A stretch of DNA of 64,000 nucleotides, taken from contig NZ_JALBWV010000009.1 in NCBI RefSeq assembly GCF_022678645.1, positions 62,001-126,000 on the forward strand, given 5' to 3'. Below, in pieces: positions 1 through 8,132 of this stretch (positions are counted from its first letter, which is position 1; each line of letters starts with the position of its first letter). The position numbers and the translations under genes are program-made. The notes under the pieces are model-generated. The model was not told where the DNA came from, ran no database searches, and worked only from the letters and a program-made list of their open reading frames with translations. The DNA is from Saccharopolyspora soli (GTDB lineage: Bacteria > Actinomycetota > Actinomycetes > Mycobacteriales > Pseudonocardiaceae).

Positions 1-11
1 GGAGGAACCCG

Positions 12-737
12 GTGTCCGAAGCCCTGCGCCCACTCGCCCGCCCTCGGCTGTACGAGCAGGTCGTGCAGCGGTTGCGCGAGCACGTGGCGGATTCCGGACT
101 GCGCGTCGGCGACCGGCTGCCACCGGAGCGGGAGCTCGCCGAGCGGCTCGGTGTGAGCCGCGCGTCGGTGAAGCAGGCGATCGTGGTGCTTGAGGTGCAG
201 GGTCTCGTCGAGGTCCGGCATGGCGGCGGCACCTACCTGCGCCGCGCGTCGCTGGACGTCGAGCCGGTCGATGAACTGGTGGCGCGCAAGCGACGCCTGC
301 CGGACGTGCTGGAGGCGCGGGAGGCGTTGGAGACCAAGCTCGCCGAACTGGCCGCGCAGCGCCGCACCGAGGCCGACCTCGCCGAGGTCGATGCGGCGTT
401 GGCGGACATGCGCCGCGAGATCGCCGACGGTGAACTCGGCAGCGAGGGCGACCGGCGGTTCCACGCCGCGATCACCGCGGCCGCGCACAACCCGCTGCTG
501 GCCGAATTCATGCGCACCATCGCCGCGGAGATCGCCGAGAGCCGCCAGGAGTCGCTGCGCCAGCCGGACCGGCCAGGAAAGTCGCTGGCCCAGCACGAAC
601 GCATCGCCGAGGCGATCCGGGCGGGCAACCCGCGCGCGGCGGTCACCGCGATGCGCCGGCACCTGCGGACCGTCAGCCGAGTCCGACTGCTGTCCTGGGA
701 CCCCGACGCCGAACCCACCCGATCAAGCGACGAGTGA
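12..737 (+). CDS. GntR-family (FadR/FCD subgroup) transcriptional regulator
   Basis: A 241-residue regulator. Residues about 11-75 form the winged helix typical of GntR proteins: the RLPPERELAERLGVSR stretch, then a recognition-helix region and a wing ending GGGTYLRR. Residues about 95-225 are an all-helical FCD domain, which in this family binds small carboxylic-acid ligands. The GTG start at 12 is set by a GGAGGA Shine-Dalgarno at 1-6, so the gene is complete although it abuts the window edge. The TGA stop lies inside a perfect palindrome (734-780). The regulated genes are probably upstream of the window; nothing here identifies the ligand. Family assignment is firm, target unknown. Confidence 0.92.
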   Translation: MSEALRPLARPRLYEQVVQRLREHVADSGLRVGDRLPPERELAERLGVSRASVKQAIVVLEVQGLVEVRHGGGTYLRRASLDVEPVDELVARKRRLPDVLEAREALETKLAELAAQRRTEADLAEVDAALADMRREIADGELGSEGDRRFHAAITAAAHNPLLAEFMRTIAAEIAESRQESLRQPDRPGKSLAQHERIAEAIRAGNPRAAVTAMRRHLRTVSRVRLLSWDPDAEPTRSSDE

Positions 738-780
738 AGGGCACCTTTGACCGAGTAAGCCGGTCAAAGGTGCCCTTCAC
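734..780. terminator. Perfect 20-bp palindrome, probable terminator
   Basis: Arms 734-753 and 761-780 are exact reverse complements around a 7-nt loop. The left arm begins GTGAAGGGCACC and contains the TGA stop of the GntR gene. There is no U-run, so termination would depend on the stem alone, as is common in actinomycetes. It shares its GGGCACC/GGTGCCC core with the palindromes at 3025-3077 and 26790-26826. Confidence 0.75.
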
Positions 781-919
781 CTCGAAAAATGTGCCCGGAC
801 GGGTGTTGGCGGTGGGGGCTCGGTAGGCTCGGTCGGCCCTGTTTCAGCAGCTGTGGAGCATGTGACGTGATCGACCACCCGAGTTCGCCGCGCGGACGTG
901 CCGTCGTGCGGGCGCTCCG

Positions 920-1414
920 GTGATCGGGTGGTTGCTGGCCACCGCGGGCACCGCCGCGCTCGGCAGCATCTTCCCGCTGGTCAACATCGAGCTGTACCTG
1001 CTGGGCATCGTGTCAACTGTGGACGGGATCAGTTGGTGGGCGGTCGGGTTGGCCGCCGCGTTGGGCCAGGTGGCCGGTAAGACCCTGTTCTACTTCGCGG
1101 GGAAAGGCGGCTTCGCGCTCGGGGAACGGCTGCGCAAGCGGATCGAGGCCAAGCGGCGGGGCAGGTGGGCCGCCTGGTTCGAGAAGTTCCACCGGCGGAC
1201 CGAGGAACGCCCGTGGTGGGGCCTCGGCGTGCTGTGCCTGACCGCCGTGCCCGGCATTCCGCCCTACAGCCTGATGTGCTTCCTCTCCGGCGCGGCGGGC
1301 ATCCCGCTGCTGGGCTTCCTGGCCGCCAGCCTCGTCGGGCGCGGACTGCACTTCCTGATCGTCGCCGGTGCTCCTGAACTGCTGCACTGGCTCCCCGCCG
1401 CGCTCGGGTCGTGA
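920..1414 (+). CDS. Small VTT/DedA-like integral membrane protein
   Basis: 164 residues, mostly hydrophobic, with about four membrane segments (residues ~2-25, 35-60, 95-120, 128-160) and a charged central loop rich in Lys and Arg. The pattern of a re-entrant GxxxG-like region, an Arg-rich loop and the PGIPPYSLMCFLSG motif resembles VTT-domain (DedA/YqaA/SNARE-associated) proteins, several of which move lipids across membranes. An in-frame stop at 863-865 excludes a longer form, and GTG 920 is the first usable start, although its Shine-Dalgarno is poor. The 139 nt upstream (781-919) hold no other gene. The exact role is unknown; lipid scrambling or transport is only a family-based guess. Confidence 0.75.
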   Translation: MIGWLLATAGTAALGSIFPLVNIELYLLGIVSTVDGISWWAVGLAAALGQVAGKTLFYFAGKGGFALGERLRKRIEAKRRGRWAAWFEKFHRRTEERPWWGLGVLCLTAVPGIPPYSLMCFLSGAAGIPLLGFLAASLVGRGLHFLIVAGAPELLHWLPAALGS

Positions 1415-1564
1415 GTGCTCAACCGGGCTCCAACCCGGCCACGCACTCACGACCGCGCACACCGGTGGCGCCCGACCACGCACCGGGGTGCGAACGTACC
1501 GAAACGATCACACACCGCGAGGCCGATTAGGACTCCGGCGGTACGTCTTCTACGGTGCGAGTCC

Positions 1565-3031
1565 GTGAGTGTATTGCGAACGATGCCTGTCGAGGACGTG
1601 CTGACCCGCGGCGCGCGCAGCGGACTGATCCGTCGGCTCACCGGACGGGACCTGGTCGGCTTCGGTATCGGCATCATCATCGGCACCGGCGTGTTCACGC
1701 TGGCCGGGATCGAAGCCAAGGAGCACGCCGGTCCCGCGGTCGTGCTGTCGTTCGTCGTCGGCGGCATCGTCGCGGCGCTGGCCGCGCTGTGCTACGCGGA
1801 GCTCGCCTCGGCGGTGCCGACCGCGGGCAGCGCCTACACCTACGGGTACGCGACGCTGGGCGAGATCTTCGCCTGGATCATCGGTTGGGACCTGCTGCTG
1901 GAGTTCGCGCTCGGCGCCGCGGTGGTCTCGCGCAGCTGGTCGGGCTACGTCGCGAACCTGCTCGGGCTGCCGGAGGCGTGGTTCGGCGAGGACGCGGCGG
2001 TCAACGTCGGCGCGATCCTGATCATCGCGGTGCTCACCATCATCGCGGTGGTCGGTATCCGCGAGTCGTCCTGGGTGACCAACGCGCTGGTCGTGGTCAA
2101 GGTCGCGGTGTGCGTGCTGGTGATCGTCGCCGGTCTGTTCTTCGTCAACGGCGCCAACCTCGACCCGTTCATCCCGCCCGCGCAGCCCGCCCCGGCGACC
2201 GCGAACGTGCTGGAGCAGCCACTGGTGCAGGCGGCGCTGGGCATGGAGCAGTCGGTGTACGGCATCGGCGGCATGTTCACCGCGGCGGCGATCGTGTTCT
2301 TCGCCTACACGGGCTTCGAGGCGCTGGCCAACCTCGGCGAGGAGACCAAGCGTCCCAAGCGCGACCTGCCGGTCGGGCTGCTCGGCAGCCTGATCGTGTG
2401 CACCCTGCTGTACGTCGCGGTCGCGGCCGTGCTCAGCGCGATGGTCGACTACCGGCAGATCGACGAGGGCGCCCCGCTGGCGGCGGCGTTCCAGTCCGTC
2501 GGGCAGCCGTGGGTGGCAGCGCTGATCGCGCTCGGTGCGGTGACCGGGCTGACCTCGGTGATGATGGTCGAGCTGGTCACCATCGGCCGGATCGGGTTCG
2601 CGATGAGCCGGGACGGCCTGCTGCCGCCCAAGCTCTCCCAGGTGCACCCGAAGTGGGGCACGCCGCACCGGATGACCATCGGCGGCGCGGTGGTGATCAT
2701 GCTGCTGGCCGGGTTCATCCCGATCTCCGAACTGGCCGACATGGTCAGCATCGGGGCGCTGTCCGGCTTCGTCATCGTCGCCATCGCGGTGCCGGTGCTG
2801 CGCCGCACCAAACCGGACCTGGACCGACCGTTCAAGATGCCGCTGTCCCCGGTGCTACCGATCATCACGGCGCTGTCCTGCCTCTACCTGATGTCCAACC
2901 TGGACATCATCACCTGGCTGCGCTTCGCGGCGTGGTTGGTCGTGGGCCTGGCGATCTACTTCCTCTACGGCCGCCGCCACGCGAGGCTCGCCAACCCGAC
3001 CGCCGACACCACCTCTTCGAGCGAGGAGTGA
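1565..3031 (+). CDS. APC-superfamily amino-acid permease (cationic amino-acid transporter type)
   Basis: 488 residues with about 12-14 membrane segments. The first segment carries the APC consensus GIGIIIGTGVFTLAG, where the unwound helix binds the substrate backbone. The EIFAWIIGWDLLLEFALG stretch and the FFAYTGFEALANLGEETKRPKRDLP motif are characteristic of the CAT/YfnA branch, which imports amino acids with protons. GTG 1565 is preferred; ATG 1583 in the same frame is an alternative, and the open frame extends further upstream without family similarity. The protein ends in an acidic Ser/Glu tail. The TGA stop lies inside a terminator palindrome. No regulator is adjacent, and the substrate cannot be read from the sequence. 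Confidence 0.9.
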   Translation: MSVLRTMPVEDVLTRGARSGLIRRLTGRDLVGFGIGIIIGTGVFTLAGIEAKEHAGPAVVLSFVVGGIVAALAALCYAELASAVPTAGSAYTYGYATLGEIFAWIIGWDLLLEFALGAAVVSRSWSGYVANLLGLPEAWFGEDAAVNVGAILIIAVLTIIAVVGIRESSWVTNALVVVKVAVCVLVIVAGLFFVNGANLDPFIPPAQPAPATANVLEQPLVQAALGMEQSVYGIGGMFTAAAIVFFAYTGFEALANLGEETKRPKRDLPVGLLGSLIVCTLLYVAVAAVLSAMVDYRQIDEGAPLAAAFQSVGQPWVAALIALGAVTGLTSVMMVELVTIGRIGFAMSRDGLLPPKLSQVHPKWGTPHRMTIGGAVVIMLLAGFIPISELADMVSIGALSGFVIVAIAVPVLRRTKPDLDRPFKMPLSPVLPIITALSCLYLMSNLDIITWLRFAAWLVVGLAIYFLYGRRHARLANPTADTTSSSEE

Positions 3032-3077
3032 GGGGCACCCGTGACCCAGTTACTTGGTCACGGGTGCCCCTCACTCC
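3025..3077. terminator. Perfect 22-bp palindrome, probable bidirectional terminator
   Basis: Arms 3025-3046 and 3056-3077 pair perfectly around a 9-nt loop. The stem contains the TGA stop of the permease and starts 17 nt from the end of the convergent small gene at 3094. This fits a shared terminator for both. It belongs to the same sequence family as 734-780 (core GGGGCACC / GGTGCCCC). Confidence 0.78.
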
Positions 3078-3093
3078 GTTCGGGCTGCGCGGT

Positions 3094-3306
3094 TCAGGTG
3101 GTGGCGAGTTGCTGGATCGCCTCGGTGCCGAGCGCTACGAGGGCGGCTAGGTTTTCGCGGCCGATCGTGAGGATGTACTCGCCGTGCTGTCCACAGTGGA
3201 GGACGACGAGGCCGTTGAGCCGATCGATCTCGTAGCGCATCGGAGCCTCGTCCTCCATCTCGACGCACGACTCCACGGATATCCCGGAGTACTGAAACAA
3301 GGCCAT
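3094..3306 (-). CDS. Small conserved-looking hypothetical protein, divergent to DUF397 gene
   Basis: 70 residues starting at ATG 3306, behind AGGAAGG with about 8 nt spacing; the longer in-frame reading has no family support. The protein has no signal peptide or membrane segment, is mildly acidic (ESCVEMEDEAP near residues 11-21) and ends in a Leu/Ala helix. I do not recognise a domain. Its start faces that of the DUF397 gene across 95 nt, and both have near-mirror Shine-Dalgarno sequences, suggesting co-regulation. DUF397 genes usually sit beside an XRE/DUF5753 regulator. Here that partner is absent and this gene takes its place, so a functional link is possible but unproven. Confidence 0.6.
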   Translation of the reverse strand: MALFQYSGISVESCVEMEDEAPMRYEIDRLNGLVVLHCGQHGEYILTIGRENLAALVALGTEAIQQLATT

Positions 3307-3401
3307 GCTCCCGACCTTCCTCAATGGACGACTAGGGTGACTGCGCGGAACCAGACCACCCCTAAGCGCGACGGTCACCGGATCAGGAAGGATGACTGAT
3401 C

Positions 3402-3590
3402 ATGCCGGGGCTTGCGCGGGACACCGGGTGGTTCAAGAGCTCACGGAGCACCGCAGCAAGCGACAACTGCGTCGAGGTCCGGATGCTCGACAATTCCGTC
3501 TGGGTACGGGACTCCAAGGCACCCGACGACGGCTTGCTGAGCTTCCACTCCACCGCTTGGAACTCCTTCCTGACCTCCTTGAAAGCATGA
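3402..3590 (+). CDS. DUF397 domain-containing protein
   Basis: 62 residues that cover essentially a whole DUF397 domain: WFKSSRS near residues 10-16, NCVEV at 22-26, VWVRDSKAP near 33-41 and a closing W..FL. These small proteins are abundant in actinomycetes and are normally paired with an XRE-type regulator with a DUF5753 domain; some behave as antitoxin-like or developmental regulators. ATG 3402 follows AGGAAGGA. No XRE partner lies next to it, so it is an orphan copy or works with a partner elsewhere. Domain call is confident; biological role is not. Confidence 0.85.
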   Translation: MPGLARDTGWFKSSRSTAASDNCVEVRMLDNSVWVRDSKAPDDGLLSFHSTAWNSFLTSLKA

Positions 3591-3609
3591 CGTTCGCAGC
3601 CCAGCGGAA

Positions 3610-5058
3610 TCACATATCGCCGGCGGCGGGCACCGCACGCCTGACCAGCAGGACTTCTCCGACGGCGACGACGAGCGCTGCCGCGACGAAGCCGACCGAG
3701 ACGATCAGGCCGTTGGAGATCGCCTCGTCGAAACCTCCGGTGGCCAGCGTGCCGAAGAACAGTCCCGACGCCGCCGCCGTGCCCAGCGCGGAGCCGATCC
3801 GCTGGCCGGTCTGCTGGACCCCAGCCGCCGTGCCGCCGTGCGCGCTGTCGATCTCGCTGAGGGTCACCGTCTGGTTCGGCGAGATCACCAGACCGCTGCC
3901 GATCCCGGCGATCAGCAGCGGCAACGCGATCACCAGCCCCGCGTCCGGGCCGGGATGCGTGGCCAGCAGCAGGTCGGTGGCCAGCAACCCGAGCAGTGCC
4001 GCGGCCAACCCGATGATCACCAACCGGCGGCCCATCCGGTGCACAATCCGCCCGCCGAGGGCCGACGCCACCGCCGAGCCGACCGCGAACGGCGTCAACG
4101 CCAGCCCCGCCGCCAGCGCCGAATACCCCAGACCGCGCTGCAAGTACACCGCCAGCACGAAGAAGATGCTGGTGAACCCGGCGAAGTACAGCAGGCCCAG
4201 GGTCGCGCCGAACGAGTAGCTGCGGATCTTCAGCAGCCGCAGGTTCACCAGCGGGGCGTGGCCCTGGGCGCGGTACCAGTACTCCCAGACCACGAACAGC
4301 ACCAGCAGCACCACCGCGATGATCAGCAGGTACCACGGGGTGCCCTGGCCGCCCTCCTGCTCGATCAGCGGCAGCAACAGGCACAGCAGTCCGCCGCCGA
4401 GCAGCAGCACGCCCACGAGATCAAGACTGGTGGCCTTGTCACGAACTCTGTCGCGTGGTAACACCCGCAGTCCGTAGAGCACCGCCGCGACGCCGATGGG
4501 CAGGTTCACGAAGAACACCCAGCGCCAGCCGTGCTCCTGTCCGGCGAGCTGGATGATCAGGCCGCCGAGCAGCGGGCCGATCGCGGTGGAGATGCCCACC
4601 ACCGCGCCGAAGAGGCCGAACGCCCTGCCTCGCTCGGAGCCGTGGAACAGCTGTTGCATCAGCCCCAGCACCTGCGGGTTGAGCAGACCTCCGGCCACGC
4701 CTTGCAGCAGCCGCGCCACGACCAGCCACAGCGGGGTCATCGCGAACCCGGCCAGCGCGCTGGCCAGCGTGAAGGCCAGCAGCGCCAGCAGGAACATCCG
4801 GCTGCGGCCGCGATCATCGCCGAGCCGACCGGCGGGTACCAGCACCAGGCCGAAGGTCAGCGCGTAGCCGGAGACCACCCACGACAGCGCCGCCGCTGGC
4901 GCGTCCAGGCCCTGCTGGATCGACGGCAGCGCGACGTTGACGATGCTCACGTCGAGCAGGGTCATGAACCCGGCGACCAGGCAGACGGTCAACACCCGCC
5001 AGCGCCGGGCGCTCTCCTGCTCTGCCGCGGACCGCGCTGCTGGCTCGGTCTGATTCAC
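3610..5058 (-). CDS. MFS multidrug exporter, DHA2 (EmrB/QacA, 14-TMS) family
   Basis: 482 residues with about 14 predicted membrane helices. Family signatures are present: motif D1 near the N-terminus (LDVSIVNVALPSIQ), the cytoplasmic loop motif GRLGDDRGRSR (motif A), and the GPLLGGLI motif C of drug/proton antiporters. Such proteins expel amphipathic drugs or metabolites using the proton gradient. The gene stands alone on the minus strand and ends 19 nt from the end of the convergent DUF397 gene. Upstream it shares a 243-nt region with the XRE-TetR regulator, and TetR-type proteins often control a divergent exporter. The inverted repeats there may therefore act on this gene as well as on the carnitine operon. 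The substrate is unknown. Confidence 0.9.
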   Translation of the reverse strand: MNQTEPAARSAAEQESARRWRVLTVCLVAGFMTLLDVSIVNVALPSIQQGLDAPAAALSWVVSGYALTFGLVLVPAGRLGDDRGRSRMFLLALLAFTLASALAGFAMTPLWLVVARLLQGVAGGLLNPQVLGLMQQLFHGSERGRAFGLFGAVVGISTAIGPLLGGLIIQLAGQEHGWRWVFFVNLPIGVAAVLYGLRVLPRDRVRDKATSLDLVGVLLLGGGLLCLLLPLIEQEGGQGTPWYLLIIAVVLLVLFVVWEYWYRAQGHAPLVNLRLLKIRSYSFGATLGLLYFAGFTSIFFVLAVYLQRGLGYSALAAGLALTPFAVGSAVASALGGRIVHRMGRRLVIIGLAAALLGLLATDLLLATHPGPDAGLVIALPLLIAGIGSGLVISPNQTVTLSEIDSAHGGTAAGVQQTGQRIGSALGTAAASGLFFGTLATGGFDEAISNGLIVSVGFVAAALVVAVGEVLLVRRAVPAAGDM

Positions 5059-5123
5059 CGGTTCAGCTCAGCACGTTCGTTCTAGGCTCGCACTATCCGC
5101 TGCGCCACATCGACTGTCCAGTA

Positions 5124-5280
5124 TTGCGACCGACTGACTTATCAATCGCAGTCGACTCCGACCCAATCGCCCGACGCGCCTCGAATTCACCTTGCTGTCT
5201 AGGCATATTCCACGAGACACTGTCAGTTGGAAGGGACTCGTGGAATCGCAACAAGCCGTGATCGTTGCGATTCTCGCAAC
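5124..5280. promoter_or_regulatory. Cluster of inverted repeats, candidate operators for the XRE-TetR regulator
   Basis: Two perfect 10-bp inverted repeats overlap between the divergent MFS and regulator genes. The first pairs ATTCCACGAG (5207-5216) with CTCGTGGAAT (5237-5246). The second pairs GAATCGCAAC (5243-5252) with GTTGCGATTC (5264-5273). Further TTGCGA / ATCGCA / TCGCAAC half-sites occur at 5124-5129, 5145-5150 and 5274-5280. The position just upstream of the regulator start at 5302 suggests autoregulation and possibly control of the exporter. Binding has not been shown. Confidence 0.55.
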
Positions 5281-5301
5281 GGACTGTTAGCGTTCCGTCC
5301 C

Positions 5302-6162
5302 GTGCAGGACACCACGGCGGCGGTGCGTCAGCGGGTGCGCGACGTGTTGCGCAAGTACCCGGGCAGCCAGCGCGCCTTCGCCGACCTGATCGGGCTGGAC
5401 CCGACCAAGCTGTCCAAATCGCTGACCGGGACCAGGCGGTTCACCCCGATCGAACTCACCCGGATCGCCGAACTCACCAACGTCACGGTGAACTGGCTGA
5501 TCAACGGCGGCGACGACATCGAGACGGTGGCCGCCGCACCGCAGCGCAGCGCGCGGTCCGGGCGCGGCCCCGGCGATGCCCGCGAAGCAGGCCGCTACCA
5601 GCAGATCCTCGATGCCGCCTGGAAACTGGTCGCCGAGCGCGGCTACCACTCGGTGCGGATCGCCGACGTCGCCGAGGTCTGCGGCACCAGCGCGGCGACG
5701 ATCCACTACTACTTCCCCGGCCGCGACGACCTGCTCACCGAAACCCTGCGGTACTCGGTGCGGCTGGCCTTCGACCGGCAGGTCGCCGAACTGCACAGCA
5801 TCGAGGACGCCCACGAGCGCCTGCTGCGGCTGGTCGAACTCCAACTGCCCACGCCGGGACTGCTGCGCCTGGAGTGGTCGATCTGGTTGCAGGTGTGGAA
5901 CGAGAGCGCGCTCAACCCGGATCTGCAGGTCCTGCACAGCGATTCCTACGCCCGCTGGCACGACACCATCGCCCGCACCATCCGGCAGGGCCAGCAGCAG
6001 GGCGCGTTCACCGACACCGACGCCGAGGAGCTCACCGTGACGCTGACCGCGCTGATCGACGGCCTGGGCATCCAGGTGCTCGCCGGGCGGCCCGGCCGAT
6101 CGGTGGCGCGGATGCGGCGCGTGCTGCGCGAGTTCGTGGACCGCGAGATCGTCCGGCACTGA
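5302..6162 (+). CDS. Dual DNA-binding regulator: N-terminal XRE-like HTH fused to TetR domain
   Basis: 286 residues from GTG 5302. Residues about 5-68 form a Cro/XRE-like helix-turn-helix ([23 protein letters not shown], then a hydrophobic closing helix). After a Gly/Arg/Ala-rich linker (75-98), residues about 99-145 are a typical TetR HTH with [24 protein letters not shown]. The rest is an all-helical ligand domain of the BetI/TetR_C type. A protein with two such different DNA-binding modules is unusual. It lies 73 nt upstream of, and co-directional with, the carnitine-to-betaine genes, so it is probably their repressor, with carnitine or a derivative as inducer. An upstream in-frame start at 5227 would lie inside the putative operators and is less likely. 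No clear Shine-Dalgarno precedes 5302. Confidence 0.82.
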   Translation: MQDTTAAVRQRVRDVLRKYPGSQRAFADLIGLDPTKLSKSLTGTRRFTPIELTRIAELTNVTVNWLINGGDDIETVAAAPQRSARSGRGPGDAREAGRYQQILDAAWKLVAERGYHSVRIADVAEVCGTSAATIHYYFPGRDDLLTETLRYSVRLAFDRQVAELHSIEDAHERLLRLVELQLPTPGLLRLEWSIWLQVWNESALNPDLQVLHSDSYARWHDTIARTIRQGQQQGAFTDTDAEELTVTLTALIDGLGIQVLAGRPGRSVARMRRVLREFVDREIVRH

Positions 6163-6235
6163 CCGCCGACAACAAACACCTGGGCGCGGTGGCGCGCACC
6201 GGGCCGAAAAGTCGTCCCCACGAAGGGAGAGCCCG

Positions 6236-7123
6236 ATGAACAACCCAGTGATCATCACCGCCGCGCTCACCGGCGCCGGTGACACCACCGGCAAGAGCGA
6301 GTTCGTCCCGGTCACCCCGGCGCAGATCGCCGAATCCGCGGTGCAGGCCGCCGAGGCCGGTGCGGCCGTGGTGCACATCCACGTCCGCAACGTGGATACC
6401 GGTCAGGGCTCCCGCGAGGTGTCGCTGTACCGCGAGGTGGTGGAGCGGATCAAGGAGACCGGCATCGACGTGGTCATCAACCTGACCGCCGGGATGGGCG
6501 GTGACCTGGTCATCGACCAGGAGGACCCGCTCAAGCCGGTGGACGGCACCGACCTGGTCAACGGCCTGGACCGGCTGCCGCACGTCGAGGAGCTGCTGCC
6601 GGACATCTGCACGCTGGACTGCGGTTCGCTGAACTTCGGCGAGGGCAGCCAGCTCTACATCTCCACCCCGGACATGCTGCGCGCCGGGGCCAAGCGGATC
6701 CAGGAGCTGGGCGTCAAGCCGGAGCTGGAGATCTTCGACACCGGCAACCTGTGGTTCGCCACCAAGCTGATCGAGGAGGGGCTGATCGACGCCCCACCGC
6801 TGTTCCAGCTGTGCAGCGGTATTCCGTGGGGCGCGCCGCCGAATCCCGGTCTGCTGCAAGCGATGGTGCACATGCTGCCCGACGGCGCGAACTGGGCCAG
6901 CTTCGCCATCGGCCGCGACCAGCTGCGCTGGGTCGGCCTGACCGCGGCGCTGGGCGGTCACGTCCGCGTCGGCCTGGAGGACAACCTCTACCTGAGCAAG
7001 GGGGTCAAGGCCACCAACGGCCAGCTCGTCGAGCGCGCGGTGACGATCGTGGAGTCGATGGGCGGCAAGGTCGCCACCCCGGACGAAGCCCGCGAACAAC
7101 TCGGGCTCAAGACCCGGCGTTGA
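6236..7123 (+). CDS. Beta-keto acid cleavage enzyme (BKACE, DUF849), likely 3-dehydrocarnitine cleavage
   Basis: 295 residues, the usual length of a BKACE TIM barrel. Metal-binding HxH is visible at H47/H49 (VVHIHVR) and the glutamate ligand lies in GLEDN near residue 242. Family members condense a beta-keto acid with acetyl-CoA and release acetoacetate plus a new acyl-CoA. With an adjacent carnitine dehydrogenase and a thioesterase, the likely substrate is 3-dehydrocarnitine, giving betainyl-CoA and acetoacetate. The start ATG follows AAGGGAG. It is the first enzyme gene of a three-gene run; the next gene starts 46 nt after its stop. Fold and reaction class are confident; substrate rests on context. 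Confidence 0.88.
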   Translation: MNNPVIITAALTGAGDTTGKSEFVPVTPAQIAESAVQAAEAGAAVVHIHVRNVDTGQGSREVSLYREVVERIKETGIDVVINLTAGMGGDLVIDQEDPLKPVDGTDLVNGLDRLPHVEELLPDICTLDCGSLNFGEGSQLYISTPDMLRAGAKRIQELGVKPELEIFDTGNLWFATKLIEEGLIDAPPLFQLCSGIPWGAPPNPGLLQAMVHMLPDGANWASFAIGRDQLRWVGLTAALGGHVRVGLEDNLYLSKGVKATNGQLVERAVTIVESMGGKVATPDEAREQLGLKTRR

Positions 7124-7169
7124 ACCCGGTTCGTGTTGAACATGCGTTGACCCGAAGGGAATCCTTGAG

Positions 7170-8132
7170 TTGAGCGAGAACACCCCGTCCCCGACCGCCG
7201 TTCGGCGGGTGGCCTGCGTCGGTGCCGGTGTCATCGGTGGCGGTTGGGTCGCGCACTTCCTCGCCCGCGGTTACCAGGTGACCGCGTGGGACCCGGCGCC
7301 GGACTTCGAGACCAAGCTGGCCCGGCTGGTCGACGCGGCATGGCCCGCCCTCACCGAACTCGGGCTGGCCGATGGCGCCTCCCGCGACAACCTCGACATC
7401 GGCGCGACGCTGGAGGACGCGGTCGCCGCTGCCGAGTTCGTGCAGGAGAGCGCGCCGGAAGACCTGGTGCTCAAGCGGGATCTGCTGGCCCGCATCGACG
7501 CCGCGACACCGGCGGGCGTGGTGGTGTCGTCGTCCACTTCGGGCTACGGCATGACCGAGATGCAGGTGGAGTGCGCGACGCCGCAGCGGCTCGTGGTGGG
7601 GCACCCGTTCAACCCGCCTTACCTCATCCCGCTGGTCGAGGTGGTCGGCGGCGAGCGGACCGAGCGGTGGGCGGTCGAGTGGGCCGCGGAGTTCTTCGAA
7701 GTCGCGGGCAAATCGGTGATCACCATGGACCGCGAGGTGCCGGGTTTCATCGCCAACCGGCTGCAGGAGGCGATCTGGCGCGAGGCGCTGCACATGGTGG
7801 CCAACGGCGAGGCCACGCCAGCGCAGATCGACGCATCGATCACCGATGGTCCTGGCCTGCGCTGGCCGCTGCTCGGGCCGTGCCTGACCTTCCACCTCGC
7901 CGGTGGTGAGGGCGGCATGGCGCACATGCTGGACCACTTCGGCCCGTCGCTGAAGTCTCCGTGGACGCGGTTGGAGGCCCCGGAGCTCACCGACGAGCTG
8001 CGCGACGCCATGATCGAAGGCTGCGAACAGGCCGCGAACGGCCGCAGCATCGCCGAGCTGGTGGCCGAGCGCGACCGCGCGGTGATCGCGGTGATGCGCG
8101 CGATCGACGGCGTGCGCAAGGGCAAGTCGTGA
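7170..8132 (+). CDS. L-carnitine dehydrogenase (3-hydroxyacyl-CoA dehydrogenase fold)
   Basis: 320 residues. The N-terminal Rossmann domain carries GAGVIGGGW at about 16-24 for NAD binding, followed by SSSTSGYG and GHPFNPPYLIPLVEVV, both typical of the 3-hydroxyacyl-CoA dehydrogenase superfamily and its carnitine dehydrogenase branch. The C-terminal helical domain starts near residue 190 (PGFIANRLQEA). The reaction would be L-carnitine + NAD to 3-dehydrocarnitine + NADH in the cytosol. The start is TTG 7170 with AAGGGA upstream. In some bacteria this enzyme is fused to a hotdog thioesterase; here the two are separate but overlap as GTGA at 8129-8132, implying translational coupling. A general hydroxyacyl-CoA dehydrogenase is the main alternative. 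Confidence 0.87.
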   Translation: MSENTPSPTAVRRVACVGAGVIGGGWVAHFLARGYQVTAWDPAPDFETKLARLVDAAWPALTELGLADGASRDNLDIGATLEDAVAAAEFVQESAPEDLVLKRDLLARIDAATPAGVVVSSSTSGYGMTEMQVECATPQRLVVGHPFNPPYLIPLVEVVGGERTERWAVEWAAEFFEVAGKSVITMDREVPGFIANRLQEAIWREALHMVANGEATPAQIDASITDGPGLRWPLLGPCLTFHLAGGEGGMAHMLDHFGPSLKSPWTRLEAPELTDELRDAMIEGCEQAANGRSIAELVAERDRAVIAVMRAIDGVRKGKS

